Part shown: one piece after another, positions 1 through 6,531 of the stretch
Numbering within the stretch: the first letter of the stretch is position 1
Layout of the letters: the number at the start of each line of letters is the position of its first letter
Assembly: GCA_900498245.1 (NCBI GenBank)
Contig: LS998015.1
Span: 3,234,101 to 3,246,666 of the forward strand
DNA length: 12,566 bases
Direction: 5' to 3'
Source: Candidatus Zixiibacteriota bacterium
GTDB lineage: Bacteria; Zixibacteria; MSB-5A5; GN15; PGXB01
Position numbers and translations under genes: made by a program
Notes under the pieces: generated by a model
Told to the model about the DNA's origin: nothing
What the model saw: only the letters and a program-made list of their open reading frames with translations
The model's database searches: none

Positions 1-2
1 TA

Positions 3-239
3 ATCGCCCGGAAAGACAACACCATCTGCTTTATCGAGGTTAAAGGGGGAAAATCAAATCGCTTCGGTCACCCGGCCGAAAAAGTCACCGGGCGAAAAAG
101 ATCCAATTTGACTGCGGCCGCCGAACAATTTATTATGGAAAACAACCTTGAAGGACTAGATTTCCGCTTCGATTTAATCACTATCTGGAACGGAAAACTG
201 GAGCATTTCCCGGCCGCTTTCGAGGCCGAAAAAATTTAG
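3..239 (+). CDS. UPF0102 (YraN-like) nuclease-fold protein, 3' part
   Basis: The reading frame is open from the window edge and ends at TAG 237-239, giving the last 78 residues of a protein whose start lies outside. The fragment carries CFIEVKGG, then RFGHPAEKV with a following basic KRSN segment, then FRFDLITI. In that order these match the conserved core of the UPF0102/YraN family, a PD-(D/E)xK nuclease-like fold where E-x-K is the end of the metal-binding motif. UPF0102 proteins are about 120 residues, so roughly two thirds is visible. In many bacteria the gene follows rnhB; that neighbour cannot be seen here. The family's biochemical role is poorly defined, so I claim only the fold. The stop overlaps by a few bases the stop of the convergent gene on the other strand, a very tight tail-to-tail arrangement. 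Confidence 0.85.
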   Translation: MARKDNTICFIEVKGGKSNRFGHPAEKVTGRKRSNLTAAAEQFIMENNLEGLDFRFDLITIWNGKLEHFPAAFEAEKI

Positions 240-673
240 AGACTGTCTTTCCCCACCGAGTCGGCCGCCAAACTGGCTTTCTCTTTCAACAGGGAATCTT
301 CGATAGTGGCCACCGAATCGGTCATCTCGGAAACCATTTTCCACAAATCGGCCGTTTTTTCGATACTGCCTTTGTACTTTTCCGCCAGGTTTCTCATCTC
401 TTCCAGCGTGACATTATTTTTGCGCAGAATCGAATCCCGCACAATCAAAAAGGAATCCGGGCTGTGACGGTAAAGTTCCGCCGCCAGCGAGGTTTCGGTA
501 ATGACTGTGGCATAATGACGGTATTCGGCCTCTTTTTCGGCTTCCCGGTAGTTCTTGATATAATAATACCCGAAAACCAGAAGCGCCGCCAGCGCCAGGG
601 TGCCGATTATTCTCCAGACCAACTTCAGCCAACTTTCGGTTGATATTGCTCGTAAAACTGGTAAATTATGCAA
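236..673 (-). CDS. Small membrane-anchored protein of unknown function
   Basis: This is a 145-residue ORF from a TTG start to TAA. One hydrophobic helix lies at about residues 19-39 ([21 protein letters not shown]), after a short N-terminus. The rest (41-145) is hydrophilic, strongly charged and probably alpha-helical, ending in a serine- and lysine-rich tail, so a single-pass protein with a soluble C-terminal region is expected. No ATG is available before residue 94. The TTG is preceded at 4 nt by GGA in the strand's own sense, so the start is acceptable but not certain. The pattern of an 'NNVTLEEM' turn followed by a long helix loosely resembles small lipoprotein-like families such as DUF4296, but I cannot assign it. 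It is divergent from ispG with only 26 bp between starts, so the two promoters must overlap each other's coding region. Confidence 0.6.
   Translation of the reverse strand: MHNLPVLRAISTESWLKLVWRIIGTLALAALLVFGYYYIKNYREAEKEAEYRHYATVITETSLAAELYRHSPDSFLIVRDSILRKNNVTLEEMRNLAEKYKGSIEKTADLWKMVSEMTDSVATIEDSLLKEKASLAADSVGKDSL
640..668 (+). promoter_or_regulatory. Candidate promoter for ispG
   Basis: TTGATA (640-645) and TAAATT (662-667) are separated by 16 bp, matching the sigma70 consensus at 5 of 6 and 4 of 6 positions. Initiation would fall near 674, about 26 nt before the ispG start. It lies inside the first codons of the divergent gene. This is by eye only; the -10 is weak. Confidence 0.3.
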
Positions 674-699
674 TAATTCCGACAGGTCAACATATATAT

Positions 700-1779
700 A
701 TGGAACTTAAATATCCCCCCACTCGGCGCAAAACCCGGGCGGTCAAAATCGGGTCGGTGATAATCGGCGGCGGTTTCCCGATTGCGGTGCAGTCGATGAC
801 CACCACCGACACCCGCGATGTCGAGACCACCGTGGCGCAAATCGAGCGCTTGATGGCCGAGGGGTGCGAAATTGTCCGGGTGGCGGTGCTCGATGACGAG
901 GCGGCCTCCAAACTGGGAGAAATAAAAGCGAAAATCACTATCCCCTTGGTGGCCGATATCCATTTCAAGTACAAACTGGCCCTCGAAGCGATCAAGCAGG
1001 GGGTCGATAAAATCCGCATCAATCCCGGCAATATCGGCGCCGACTGGAAAGTGCAGGAAGTAACTTCGGCGGCCAAAGACGCCGGACTGCCGATCCGAAT
1101 CGGGGTCAACTCCGGGTCTCTCCCGAAAGACCTTCTGGAAAAATACGGTCACGATGACCCGCAGGGATTTGTCGAGGCGGCTCTGCGGGAAATCGAAATT
1201 CTGGAAAATAAAGATTTTCACGACATCGTCATTTCCCTCAAATCATCGAATGTCAACACCGCCTATTGGGCGTACATGATGCTCGCCGACAAAGTCGATT
1301 ACCCGTTTCATCTCGGTATCACCGAAGCGGGAACCCTTCAGACTGGCACCATCAAATCCTCGGTGGGACTCGGCGCCATGCTGATTAACGGCATTGGCGA
1401 TACCATCCGGGTGTCGCTTTCAGCCGACCCGGTCGAAGAGGTCAAAGTCGGCAAAGCAATCTTGAAATCGCTGGAACTGAAAAAAGAAGGCGTCGAGATA
1501 ATCGCCTGCCCCACCTGCGGGCGGTGCCAGATCGATTTGATTCCGCTGGCCGAGAAAATCGAGCAGAAAACCCGTCATTTCAAAACCCCGCTAAAAGTCG
1601 CCGTGATGGGTTGTATCGTGAATGGCCCCGGTGAAGCCGCCGCCGCCGATGTCGGCATCGCGGGAGGCGATGGGTTAGGGATTCTGTTCAAGAAGGGGAA
1701 GATTGTCGGCAAGGTGAGCGAAGCCGAGATCGAATCAACTCTTCTCAAAGAAATCGATCACATGACCGGCGGAAAGTGA
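700..1779 (+). CDS. ispG: 4-hydroxy-3-methylbut-2-enyl-diphosphate synthase
   Basis: IspG (GcpE) carries out the penultimate step of the MEP isoprenoid pathway, reductively opening the ring of methylerythritol cyclodiphosphate to give HMBPP in the cytoplasm with a [4Fe-4S] cluster. From the ATG at 700 the protein has 359 residues, the usual bacterial size. The N-terminal TIM-barrel signature is clear: [10 protein letters not shown], then [19 protein letters not shown] and RINPGNIG. The C-terminal Fe-S domain has [11 protein letters not shown] and [10 protein letters not shown], so the three cluster cysteines fall at C270, C273 and C305 and the fourth ligand glutamate at E312, which is the same numbering as in E. 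coli. An upstream TTG at 640 would add 20 residues not expected for the family and would overlap the divergent gene, so I reject it. The Shine-Dalgarno before 700 is weak. The gene has no same-strand partner in view. Confidence 0.97.
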   Translation: MELKYPPTRRKTRAVKIGSVIIGGGFPIAVQSMTTTDTRDVETTVAQIERLMAEGCEIVRVAVLDDEAASKLGEIKAKITIPLVADIHFKYKLALEAIKQGVDKIRINPGNIGADWKVQEVTSAAKDAGLPIRIGVNSGSLPKDLLEKYGHDDPQGFVEAALREIEILENKDFHDIVISLKSSNVNTAYWAYMMLADKVDYPFHLGITEAGTLQTGTIKSSVGLGAMLINGIGDTIRVSLSADPVEEVKVGKAILKSLELKKEGVEIIACPTCGRCQIDLIPLAEKIEQKTRHFKTPLKVAVMGCIVNGPGEAAAADVGIAGGDGLGILFKKGKIVGKVSEAEIESTLLKEIDHMTGGK

Positions 1780-1808
1780 ACTATGGACGGGAGTCGAAAC
1801 CGGTCATG
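1761..1808 (+). other. Inverted repeat across the ispG stop codon
   Basis: CATGACCGG (1761-1769) and CCGGTCATG (1800-1808) are perfect 9-bp arms separated by 30 nt that include the ispG stop (1777-1779). No T-run follows, so it is not a canonical intrinsic terminator. It could stabilise the mRNA 3' end or help terminate transcription before the convergent gene. Confidence 0.4.
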
Positions 1809-1818
1809 ACGATGGCAA

Positions 1819-2721
1819 TTATTTAATTATAATCGGCAAATAAAAATACCTGTTGCTCCAATATACATTCAAACCTTCGGGCTTTTCCCATAGTGTAATC
1901 TTGTAATCACTATCTCTTTTAAAATCGATGCTGGTACTATCATCCCGAATCAGGGCAATATTTTTTAATTCTTCGGAAATTCGAATGATATTTGTCCTTG
2001 ATTTGAAGTATGTAATCGGCAATTCCTTCAATATGGCATTTGAATCAAGGAAAATATAATTGACCCGTTGAATCCGGCAGGGATCTTCAGGCAAATCAAG
2101 AACCGGGGTGTCTTTGTTGATCTCGATCTTCCCCGGTACTTGATGACGGGGGAGCATTTTTAGAGAAGAGTCAGTAATTTCAATTTGCGCGGCGGTAATG
2201 GAACCGTCGCGGTTGACTGTAATCAATGGCATGGTCGGAACCTTTTTAATAGACCAATCAATTGTCGGTCCGGACAACCCCGCCCTGGCGGGCACTCCGG
2301 TGTCAGGCTGCCCATTCGGCGGCATTCCAATACCCCTGACTTGATTTGCCGCAATATCACCTCTGGGGGTGAATGATATTCCGGTGTCCGCGATATAACT
2401 TGCCTCCATTTTGTACAAATCCCCTGTCTCAAAATAACCGACTAGAATAGTATCCCCGGATATAAATTTGAGACTGCCTCCCAATTTTAAGTAAGCGGTA
2501 TCGGGGATATTTCTACTGTGGCATAGATCATCAACGGGAGTAAAGGTAAAGACAACCTCAAATGGTTTATTGGGAACCGGTTGCTCTTTGAATCTTATCG
2601 ATCCTTCGGCGCAAAATTGCATGTAGGGTGACAAGGACGCCGCAATTTCCAATGTGAAAAGCAAAGAAAAAATAAAAACGAAAAATCCGATAATAAGCGG
2701 TTTTAAAGAATAATTTTTCAC
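1819..2721 (-). CDS. Membrane-anchored extracytoplasmic protein, unknown
   Basis: I do not recognise this 300-residue protein. From the GTG at 2719-2721 it begins with a short basic N-terminus and one long hydrophobic stretch (about residues 7-29), fitting a signal anchor or uncleaved signal peptide. The remainder is hydrophilic and beta-strand-like, with a glycine/proline-rich segment near residues 135-150 (GIGMPPNGQPDTGVP). A longer frame opens at a TTG at 2736, but that TTG lies upstream of a perfect GGAGGT (2725-2730 on this strand), which would then be inside the gene. The GTG directly after it is therefore the likelier start, although the spacing of 3-4 nt is short. The gene is convergent with ispG, 39 bp away. 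The next same-strand gene upstream is separated by repeat DNA, so this looks like a single-gene unit. Confidence 0.75.
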   Translation of the reverse strand: MKNYSLKPLIIGFFVFIFSLLFTLEIAASLSPYMQFCAEGSIRFKEQPVPNKPFEVVFTFTPVDDLCHSRNIPDTAYLKLGGSLKFISGDTILVGYFETGDLYKMEASYIADTGISFTPRGDIAANQVRGIGMPPNGQPDTGVPARAGLSGPTIDWSIKKVPTMPLITVNRDGSITAAQIEITDSSLKMLPRHQVPGKIEINKDTPVLDLPEDPCRIQRVNYIFLDSNAILKELPITYFKSRTNIIRISEELKNIALIRDDSTSIDFKRDSDYKITLWEKPEGLNVYWSNRYFYLPIIIK

Positions 2722-2756
2722 AATACCTCCCTGCAAAATTTCTAATATAGAATATC

Positions 2757-2865
2757 GTAGGGCAGAATCCTAAACGAAATCTTGCTGTTCTGCCCGGTTA
2801 TTGTGCGCGGCAGACTTTAGCCTGTCCATCCATCCATTTTGTCACTTCAGGCTCACCCCGGTATC
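2757..2865. repeat. Intergenic repeat, copy A (decayed)
   Basis: The 37 bases at 2757-2793 align without gaps to 3457-3493 at 29 identities, exactly 700 bp apart. A second block starting at TTGTGCGCGG (2801-2810) aligns with 3590-3599 and continues to a degenerate version of the REP palindrome at 2841-2865 (18 of 25 identical to 3632-3656). Copy A lacks the two hairpins found between these blocks in copy B. An internal inverted repeat pairs GGGCAGAA (2760-2767) with TTCTGCCC (2788-2795). Confidence 0.7.
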
Positions 2866-2925
2866 TGTCGGCGTGACGACGGTCTGACATTTTCCTCTTT
2901 ATTACCTTCCGCCTGTCGTTACTTT

Positions 2926-3441
2926 TCACATTTCGAGGGTTGACCCCGACGTTTTCACCTGCAGTTTTAGTCGTTTGTATTCGACCCAGGTCAAAATAAT
3001 AATAAAAATGTCCGCCACCGTTAGAACGACTAATTCGATCGCATGCCCGACCGCATACTGGTATATCTGGTAGATCGCAAAAAGGCCGAACACGATGATC
3101 GCTACGGGGTAGGCCCATAGTCTGCGTTTCCATAATGACACAACCAAAAAGATTTTGATCAGGCCATGAGAAAGCAGGAAAATTGTCCCAAAGATCTTGG
3201 CGTGGATTGAAAAATTGCCGGCTACACGCATAAGATAATTGGCAACAAGGTCGTTCGGGTCCTCGCTAAGTTCGTGAAATGTCATCATCCTTATAATGCG
3301 CCGCATTGTTTCCGGCTGCACAAAGAGAAGAAACAATCCGCCTATTATTTCCAATAACCCGTTAAGGAATTTGATGAAGATGCCGGCCTGAAACCAGAAA
3401 TGCGTCTTCGCATAAAATCGCCGAAATAATCGTGAAAACAT
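2926..3441 (-). CDS. DUF2127-family membrane protein
   Basis: This is a 171-residue integral membrane protein with four predicted helices at roughly residues 17-40, 82-103, 108-127 and 134-153. The opening WFQAGIFIKFLNGLLEIIGGLFLLF, the SHGLIKIFLVVSLW segment and a final helix ending in EYKRLK are the hallmarks of the DUF2127 family, small inner-membrane proteins without an established function. Length and helix number fit the family. The ATG at 3439-3441 is preceded by GAGG about 10 nt away. The gene stands alone between two direct copies of a diverged intergenic repeat (2757-2865 and 3457-3659), so it could have been carried or duplicated as a cassette; that is inference. The tail after the last helix (about 20 residues) is polar and near the edge of the repeat. 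Confidence 0.85.
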   Translation of the reverse strand: MFSRLFRRFYAKTHFWFQAGIFIKFLNGLLEIIGGLFLLFVQPETMRRIIRMMTFHELSEDPNDLVANYLMRVAGNFSIHAKIFGTIFLLSHGLIKIFLVVSLWKRRLWAYPVAIIVFGLFAIYQIYQYAVGHAIELVVLTVADIFIIILTWVEYKRLKLQVKTSGSTLEM

Positions 3442-3514
3442 AAATCGTCAGCCTCTGTAGGAGAGAACCCCAGATGAAGTCTTGCGGTTCTGCAACGCAC
3501 TAATTGTTTGTGTC

Positions 3515-3545
3515 CGGCAGACGTCCCCGTCTGCCGTCTTTTTTT
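3515..3545 (+). terminator. Terminator-shaped hairpin inside repeat copy B
   Basis: A perfect 9-bp GC-rich stem (CGGCAGACG / CGTCTGCCG) is followed by TCTTTTTTT in the plus sense. This has the form of an intrinsic terminator, but no plus-strand gene lies immediately upstream, so it is more probably part of the repeat element than a dedicated gene terminator. Confidence 0.4.
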
Positions 3546-3631
3546 GCGCCGTCAGGAGTCTCTCCTGACGGAATCTTCCCTCCCTTTATTTGTGCGCGGC
3601 GGGTCTTCCGTCGGACCCGCCCATCAATTTT

Positions 3632-3659
3632 GTCATTCCGGGCTTGACCCGGAATCCAC
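3632..3659 (-). repeat. REP-like palindrome, copy 1
   Basis: Read on the minus strand these 28 bases match 6466-6493 at 27 positions. The core is an 8-bp stem (ATTCCGGG) around a 5-nt loop. It supplies codons 580-587 and the TGA stop of the adjacent propeller gene. Palindromes of this 'GGATTCCGGGTCAAGCC' type are common in many bacterial genomes as interspersed repeats. Confidence 0.85.
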
Positions 3660-5396
3660 ATAATCTCGAAATTTATAACCGGCTATATGCTTCTTTTTGG
3701 TCACCACATAGAGCATCACACCCCGCTCATCTATCTTATATAAATCTGGTTCGTCGTCCAGGGCAATAGCACATTCAACCAGACCAGACAATTTATTTAA
3801 TTTAACGATACCGTAGTGTGAATCCAGGTAGGAAACGCCATTATTGGCGGTATCCCTTACTTTGACATTTGTAAACATGAATGCATGATCCCCCCCTTTT
3901 CTGACAAATGGGCTGTCATTCGGCATTTCCGGACCTCCAAGGGGCATATAGAGATGTGTCAATTCCCCATTAATTGCCATGTCACATGCATAAAGAGATA
4001 TCAACACCAGAATTAATGCCAGACCGTTATCTCCCGGAAGGGCATGATATGAATGATAGATTTTATCGCCGTTGTCGCTTAAAAGCATCAACTCAGATGA
4101 AGTTTCAAGAAGTAAATTACCATTGAATCTCTGCAACAGTCGCGGATCTTCAGGCCCTTTGAATTTAACTGCTCTGGTGAGATCGCGGTAGGAGCCATCA
4201 TTAATATTAATATCCAGAAGAGCACTATCGCAAAGGATCAAAGCCCTGTCCTGCAGTAAAATGAAATTTGTGAGCTCCTTACCTCTTCTCAGCTCCTTTT
4301 TCCATAAGGGGACGCCATCGTCTACATTCAACCTTGCCATGAAATATCTGCGATAACTTATTTTTGAATCCGGCCCGCCTGATACCACCAATCCACCTTT
4401 GAAAAAGGCAATCTGACGCACCTTGTCATTGAATTTGGGTGGTTTCTTCCAAATCGGCAATCCGGTTTCAGTCGATAGAGCGATTAATTTATGATCAAAG
4501 GGTACGACGATGATGGAACTGTCTTCGTTTAGAGTCATAGCGGCATACCCCTCCAAAGGGGCGGGGTCATCGCCGGCATTTAATTTATATTCCCAGATAA
4601 TTTGACCGGAGCGAATGATGAATTTGCGCACATATTCTCCGTCAAGGCAGGTAATCATCGTTTCCCGCGAATCAAAGACCGGCGGCTGTTTACCGATATA
4701 AATCTTTACTTTTTCATTGGATCTGTATAAATCCAATTTCTTCTTATTTATTAGTCCCCTCCCGCCCCACAGTTTTGACCCCGATCTCATGTCTGCGACA
4801 ATTAATAAATCAGATCCGGCTGAATCCTGCCCGTACATCATGATGGCTTCTATGGACGGCAAGAAATGAAATCCGAACACGGTGTTGAAACCGAATCGGC
4901 GGCCGTTCCAAAGTTCGGAGCCGTCGCGGCAATTGAGCATATGAAAATGAATCAGTCTATAATGCTTCACATAATGATTCGGCTTGCCGGCGTTGCGCAG
5001 TTCACTAGAATCATAGACATTGGAGATATATATCAGGGAATCTCCGCGAATGGCCCCGGAATTCAAAAAGACCGAATTTTTCAAAGAGGGATTTTTCCAC
5101 AGGAGTCTTCCTCCGGGAGTCTCAAAGCAGGCCAGGGAAGTGTCGGAATTGACCAATAAAAACTGGCTGTCAATTGGAAGGATCCATTTTATGGGCCGTT
5201 CCACACTGTCCTGCCACAGCGGGGTATAATTTCCGGCATCCAGAGAATCCCAATTGATTTTTTCTTTGGCATGGGCGGGCGATATGACGGTCAATAATGT
5301 CATGATAGCAGACAGAATATAACAGGCGTAAATTAAACCGCGTGAATTGTTGCCCGGATTGAAAATTGAAGCATTTATTGATGTTTTGACAATCAT
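3633..5396 (-). CDS. Exported PQQ-type beta-propeller protein
   Basis: From the ATG at 5396 this is a 587-residue protein with a long signal peptide: a basic N-terminus, a hydrophobic core at about 20-40, and a likely cleavage after PAHA (residue 43). The body has recurring 'G-x-x-x-W' propeller motifs: GGRLLW (95-100), GSELW (159-163), GSKLW (206-210), GQIIW (264-268), GLPIW (312-316) and GVPLW (361-365). This is the pattern of PQQ/BamB-like beta-propeller repeats, so a periplasmic or secreted binding or scaffold role is likely; no enzyme motif is visible. The reading frame extends to 5522, but a promoter-like pair at 5432-5460 and a GGGA before 5396 favour the later start, which also exposes the signal peptide. 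The final eight residues (VDSGSSPE) and the stop come from a REP-like repeat, so the native C-terminus has been replaced or extended. A hydrophobic segment at 459-473 is unusual for a propeller. Confidence 0.8.
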   Translation of the reverse strand: MIVKTSINASIFNPGNNSRGLIYACYILSAIMTLLTVISPAHAKEKINWDSLDAGNYTPLWQDSVERPIKWILPIDSQFLLVNSDTSLACFETPGGRLLWKNPSLKNSVFLNSGAIRGDSLIYISNVYDSSELRNAGKPNHYVKHYRLIHFHMLNCRDGSELWNGRRFGFNTVFGFHFLPSIEAIMMYGQDSAGSDLLIVADMRSGSKLWGGRGLINKKKLDLYRSNEKVKIYIGKQPPVFDSRETMITCLDGEYVRKFIIRSGQIIWEYKLNAGDDPAPLEGYAAMTLNEDSSIIVVPFDHKLIALSTETGLPIWKKPPKFNDKVRQIAFFKGGLVVSGGPDSKISYRRYFMARLNVDDGVPLWKKELRRGKELTNFILLQDRALILCDSALLDININDGSYRDLTRAVKFKGPEDPRLLQRFNGNLLLETSSELMLLSDNGDKIYHSYHALPGDNGLALILVLISLYACDMAINGELTHLYMPLGGPEMPNDSPFVRKGGDHAFMFTNVKVRDTANNGVSYLDSHYGIVKLNKLSGLVECAIALDDEPDLYKIDERGVMLYVVTKKKHIAGYKFRDYVDSGSSPE

Positions 5397-5431
5397 CCCT
5401 ATTCCCGTCGAATCCAAATGCCTTCCACCAC

Positions 5432-5460
5432 AATTTAAAGCACAGAGCGCTAATAGGCAA
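5432..5460 (-). promoter_or_regulatory. Candidate promoter for the PQQ-propeller gene
   Basis: In the minus sense TTGCCT (5455-5460) is followed after 17 bp by TAAATT (5432-5437). Initiation near 5425 would leave a leader of about 30 nt before the ATG at 5396, which supports that start over the upstream one at 5522. Confidence 0.4.
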
Positions 5461-5757
5461 CGATAAAAAGCGGCCGGAGGTTTGGTTCCAAGCCCAGCAA
5501 TTGCCGGAAAAAAATCCGACATCCTCTCTTTGGTAGGTCAACGACCCCTTGGGGGCCGGGTGATGCGCGGACGGGGGGTCTTGACATTTTCTTCCGACAC
5601 CAAAACGAATACCTGTCTGTTTGCATGACGTGCCACGTTAATGTTGCGCGGGGTCTTGGCCCGGCCTTTGGTCGGGATGTGACCCCTCGCCTGCATGATT
5701 AAACTTAATTAACATCCTCCCACCACAGGGCCACGCGCCCCTGAGACAGAAGAGTAG

Positions 5758-5780
5758 GTCGAAACCCTTGCGGTTTCGAC
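5758..5780. repeat. GTCGAAACC hairpin repeat with 15-bp direct repeat
   Basis: The 9-bp arms GTCGAAACC and GGTTTCGAC surround a 5-nt loop. The right arm runs into GTTTCGACATCTTCT (5773-5787), which recurs exactly at 5893-5907, and less exactly at about 5977-5990. This indicates several decayed copies of one repeat family. Confidence 0.65.
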
Positions 5781-5853
5781 ATCTTCTTTGCGCTATCTCC
5801 TCGCACCATACAATATTGACATCAATTTGATGTGAACCGGTGAGTTCGGCAGC

Positions 5854-5899
5854 TCGAAATTCCCCGAGATCCGGCTCTTGCCGGAACGAGGGGTTTCGA
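5854..5899. repeat. Long imperfect inverted repeat, second family copy
   Basis: TCGAAA (5854-5859) pairs with TTTCGA (5894-5899), CCCC (5862-5865) with GGGG (5890-5893), and an inner 6-bp stem TCCGGC/GCCGGA (5870-5885) closes a 4-nt loop. The outer arms match those of the hairpin at 5758-5780, so it is a longer variant of the same element. Confidence 0.55.
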
Positions 5900-5942
5900 C
5901 ATCTTCTGGCATAATGCTCCACCCGATGTTCGCCGTCGTAGT

Positions 5943-5960
5943 GGCACGGCGTGCCGTGCC
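5943..5960. repeat. GGCACGGC hairpin
   Basis: The perfect 8-bp arms GGCACGGC and GCCGTGCC are separated by only 2 nt. It lies amid other decayed palindromes and has no T-run, so it reads as a repeat rather than a terminator. Confidence 0.55.
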
Positions 5961-6066
5961 CTCGTCCGCCCGTGCAATTTCGATATCTTTTCGATGTGCC
6001 TCGCCCCGCCGGGCCAATAGGTAGAGAGAGGTTATAATTATGTCCAATTATTATCTAGCCGGGTAA

Positions 6067-6084
6067 CCCACCCCTTGGGGTGGG
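6067..6084. repeat. CCCACCCC-TT-GGGGTGGG hairpin
   Basis: A perfect 8-bp palindrome with a 2-nt centre. A T-run occurs only 10 nt further on, so terminator activity is doubtful. The similar CCCC-TT-GGGG at 5545-5554 suggests a shared repeat origin. Confidence 0.55.
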
Positions 6085-6283
6085 CCACAATAATTTTTCG
6101 GCAAAAGCAATTTTGCCATCATTATGTTGTGGACTGTTCTAAAAGGCTAATGGGTACAGAGAGATCTATAATTATGATTATAAATTGCCTGCATCCAATC
6201 GATCCTTGTCCCCATGAATTGCGGTTCAATTATGTACTAAAATATTGCTGTAATCTACACCTGTTCAATCGGATGAGAGAAAA

Positions 6284-6313
6284 GATACAAAAAATGGGGC
6301 CCCCTTTTGTATC
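6284..6313 (-). terminator. 30-bp palindrome, possible terminator
   Basis: GATACAAAA (6284-6292) and TTTTGTATC (6305-6313) are perfect 9-bp arms enclosing GGGGCCCC (6296-6303). In the minus sense the stem is followed by TTTTCTC, so it could end transcripts running on from the exporter gene, whose stop is about 220 nt upstream on that strand. It could equally be a repeat or a protein-binding site. Confidence 0.4.
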
Positions 6314-6385
6314 AGAAAGCGAACCCAAATTTCTCCTTTTGCTATACCAATCACGCACTTGCATGGAATTTGGCCCGGCTTCGTT

Positions 6386-6493
6386 TTGTTCCGCGTGTTG
6401 CGGGACAAGAAGTTGCAGGGGCGCAACTGGATTCCCGCTTGCGCGGGAACGACATTATGAGGGTTGTGGATTCCCGGTCAAGCCCGGAATGAC
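6386..6493. repeat. Four-hairpin cluster ending in REP-like copy 2
   Basis: Successive hairpins are at 6386-6408 (TTGTTCCGC / GCGGGACAA, one wobble), 6411-6428 (AGTTGC / GCAACT), 6432-6449 (TTCCCGC / GCGGGAA) and 6470-6490 (REP-like core, one mismatch). The last unit, 6466-6493, matches the minus-strand sequence of 3632-3659 at 27 of 28 positions. The architecture of several unrelated hairpins followed by the same terminal palindrome mirrors 3515-3655, but with the terminal unit in the opposite orientation. Confidence 0.75.
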
Positions 6494-6531
6494 AGTACAG
6501 GCAGGGGTTCGGCAATATGAGGTCTGCAATC

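Larger units (their letters stand above)
3457..3659. repeat. Intergenic repeat, copy B, with four hairpins
   Basis: This is the fuller copy of the element at 2757-2865, in the same orientation. It holds four consecutive palindromes: 3515-3536 (9-bp arms CGGCAGACG, 4-nt loop), 3549-3571 (10-bp arms CCGTCAGGAG, 3-nt loop), 3599-3620 (7-bp arms GCGGGTC) and 3635-3655 (8-bp arms ATTCCGGG, 5-nt loop). The last is the REP-like unit that also occurs at 6466-6493 and overlaps the 3' end of the propeller gene at 3633-5396. Confidence 0.8.
5397..6531. other. Repeat-rich stretch without a convincing gene
   Basis: About 1.1 kb separates the propeller gene from the exporter gene. Apart from the propeller promoter at its left end, I see only structured and repeated DNA: a CCCC-TT-GGGG palindrome at 5545-5554, a hairpin at 5758-5780, a long imperfect inverted repeat at 5854-5899, a compact hairpin at 5943-5960, a perfect hairpin at 6067-6084, a 30-bp palindrome at 6284-6313 and a four-hairpin cluster at 6386-6493. 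Open frames exist on both strands (for example 5638-5922 and 5793-6047 minus, 6075-6641 plus), but they overlap each other or real genes, lack ribosome-binding sites and resemble translated repeat DNA. Confidence 0.7.

Noticed and set aside
625-1221. 198-residue minus-strand ORF across ispG
   Set aside because: It is the antisense shadow of a gene with all catalytic cysteines in place.
5397-5522. Upstream start of the PQQ-propeller at 5522
   Set aside because: It would bury the signal peptide behind 42 residues, and the promoter candidate lies within that segment.
5773-5990. CRISPR-like array from the GTTTCGACATCTTCT repeats
   Set aside because: There are only two exact copies 120 bp apart and one degraded copy at a different spacing, each inside a hairpin element; there are no cas genes.
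5638-6047. Two overlapping minus-strand ORFs of 94 and 84 residues
   Set aside because: They overlap in different frames, have no ribosome-binding sites and mostly translate the decayed repeats at 5758-5960.
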